Origin: Sphingopyxis sp. PAMC25046 | GTDB lineage: Bacteria; Pseudomonadota; Alphaproteobacteria; Sphingomonadales; Sphingomonadaceae | Assembly (NCBI RefSeq): GCF_004795895.1 | Contig: NZ_CP039250.1 | Location: 1,302,001 to 1,366,000, forward strand | DNA length: 64,000 nt | Direction of reading: 5' to 3' | Notes under the pieces: model-generated | Databases searched by the model: none | What the model was told of the DNA's origin: nothing | Seen by the model: only the letters and a program-made list of their open reading frames with translations | Shown here: positions 62,990-64,000 of the stretch, one piece after another | How the letters are laid out: each line of letters starts with the position of its first letter | How positions within the stretch are numbered: the stretch's first letter is position 1 | Made by a program: the position numbers and the translations under genes

Positions 62990-63975
62990 TTTTCTTTCCT
63001 CAGCAGCGAACGGGCAAATGCCTTCAACGCCGGTCCCCATGCCGCGACACGCGACGGATTGAAAGCCTCGATACGCCACAGCCGCTCGTGCCGGTTCATC
63101 CAGTCGCGCTTATACGCGTCGTTGCCGGTGCCGAAATCGACGCGTTTCACCCCATCGACCTCGATGACATAACGGAAGAGCGCCGCCGAGAGCAATGTGC
63201 CGGGCGAGGCCTTCAGGCTGTCCTCGACATGTGCGAGCTTGTGGATGAAGGCGGTGCCGTCCTCGACCGTCCAGAACTGCGCCGCGACCGGAGCTCCCTC
63301 GATTCGTGCGATTCCCATGCGAAAGGTGCCGCGCGCGCTTTCCATTTCGGCGAAGGCACGGAGCAGCGCGGGGTCGCCTTCTTCGGGCTTCCAGCTCGCG
63401 GCGTAGATTTGTTCATAGGCCGCCCAGCTTCCGGGATCGAAAGTGGTGAGCAGTTCGACCGCGACGATCCCCTTTTTCGCCTTGCGCTGCACGGTGCTGC
63501 GCAGCGCCCCGGGGCGGCTTGCCCACCAGCGATCATGGTCCAGATCGGACAGATCGAGCCAGTGGCGGTCGCCGAAGGGGTTGGCTTTCACCCACCAGCC
63601 GGCGTCGCGAAGCGCCGACGCGATGCCCGCCCGGTCTTCGTCGCGAACCGGATAGAGCGTCAACCGCGCCGCTTGGGAGCGCAGATCGCGAAACAGCGCG
63701 AGCAGCGCGGCGCGATGGTCGCTTCCGCCCGAAAAAAGCGGCCGGATCGCAAAGCTGTACCAGTTTGTCAGCCCCGCCAGATGCCCAGGTCTCTCGATGC
63801 GTAGCGGCAGTCGCGCTGCGGTGCCGTTCGCCGAACCGCGTGCATCGAGCCGGCCTTGCCCGGCAAAACCATGCGCCGCGAGCAGGTCGAACCATTCGGC
63901 CCGGTCGAAAGGCGCCGCGAAGCCCGCGGCGCGCGCCGCATCATCGTTAGCCTGATCTTCACCGTTCCCTTGCAT
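62986..63975 (-). CDS. GNAT/FemAB-like acetyltransferase of the exosortase A locus
   Basis: A 329-residue acyltransferase of the BioF2-like (GNAT_acetyltr_6) group, probably adding an acyl chain to a sugar or amine. ATG 63975 is preferred over a GTG six codons upstream, because AGAGGG then has a fitting spacer. Seen are the N-terminal DRAEWFDLLAAHGF, the central LRSTVQRKAKKGIVAVELLT and YEQIYAASWKPEEGDPALLR, and the CoA-side segments VAAQFWTVEDGTAFIHKLAH and VDFGTGNDAYKRDW. It is coupled by overlap to the carrier protein gene, which may deliver its acyl donor. Upstream genes of the locus lie beyond the window. Confidence 0.85.
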   Translation of the reverse strand: MQGNGEDQANDDAARAAGFAAPFDRAEWFDLLAAHGFAGQGRLDARGSANGTAARLPLRIERPGHLAGLTNWYSFAIRPLFSGGSDHRAALLALFRDLRSQAARLTLYPVRDEDRAGIASALRDAGWWVKANPFGDRHWLDLSDLDHDRWWASRPGALRSTVQRKAKKGIVAVELLTTFDPGSWAAYEQIYAASWKPEEGDPALLRAFAEMESARGTFRMGIARIEGAPVAAQFWTVEDGTAFIHKLAHVEDSLKASPGTLLSAALFRYVIEVDGVKRVDFGTGNDAYKRDWMNRHERLWRIEAFNPSRVAAWGPALKAFARSLLRKEK

Positions 63976-64000
63976 CGTGTGGCCCTCTATCACCTCACTC

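Overview
The window reads as a stretch of chromosome from a high-GC alphaproteobacterium of the Sphingomonadales, most like Sphingopyxis or a close relative. The evidence is the gene order rpsB-tsf-pyrH-frr-uppS-cdsA-dxr-rseP-bamA-skp-fabZ without lpxD or lpxA, a psd-pssA pair, an astA-astB arginine pathway, an exosortase-A (XrtA) hydrolase pair, and the short intergenic palindromes typical of sphingomonad genomes. The assignment is by recognition of sequence, not by a search.

Layout. (1) 1-5305: a tight four-gene catabolic operon (acyl-CoA dehydrogenase, cut by the window edge; acyl-CoA synthetase; Baeyer-Villiger-type flavin monooxygenase; alpha/beta hydrolase), visibly lower in GC than the rest. 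(2) 5482-8153: a decayed insertion-sequence mosaic (ISL3 N-terminus joined to an internally deleted, frameshifted IS66), about 770 bp without a recognisable gene, then tRNA-Thr(CGT). This looks like the end of an acquired segment. (3) 8247-25252: Lrp regulator divergent from a leucine/phenylalanine/valine dehydrogenase, a ferredoxin-type reductase, an autotransporter, a DUF4126 membrane protein, a NUDIX hydrolase, a tiny exported protein, a nitrilase-family amidase, an M16 double-domain peptidase, a CPA2/RCK antiporter, icd, and the phosphatidylethanolamine genes psd-pssA. (4) 25566-37024: the translation / isoprenoid / envelope superoperon, closed by rpmE. (5) 37034-44164: glpK, an RhlE-type helicase, an MHS-type transporter with a large loop insertion, and two convergent overlapping alpha/beta hydrolases. 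(6) 44302-48442: a compact operon M20 peptidase-astA-astB-SAM-binding protein for arginine succinylation catabolism. (7) 48490-61223: a diguanylate cyclase, a WYL-like orphan, malate synthase G, a metal efflux CDF protein, a GMC oxidoreductase, TrhO and thioredoxin reductase, with several small or unknown genes between. (8) 61220-63975: the edge of an exosortase-A locus (acetyltransferase, acyl carrier protein, hydrolase 2, hydrolase 1).

How it works together. The first operon has the logic of ketone oxidation to an ester or lactone, hydrolysis, CoA activation and beta-oxidation. Section 4 couples protein synthesis to envelope building (undecaprenyl-PP, CDP-diacylglycerol, MEP isoprenoids, RseP proteolysis, BamA/Skp outer-membrane assembly, FabZ), and its lack of lipid A genes agrees with the glycosphingolipid envelope known for sphingomonads. 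Five dispersed palindromes sit only between genes. No clear CRISPR array, rRNA or prophage was seen. No system that I would call certainly new was found. The best candidates for something undescribed are the M20-led ast operon, the structured intergenic segment near 53.7 kb, and the small ACT-like protein coupled to the amino-acid dehydrogenase.
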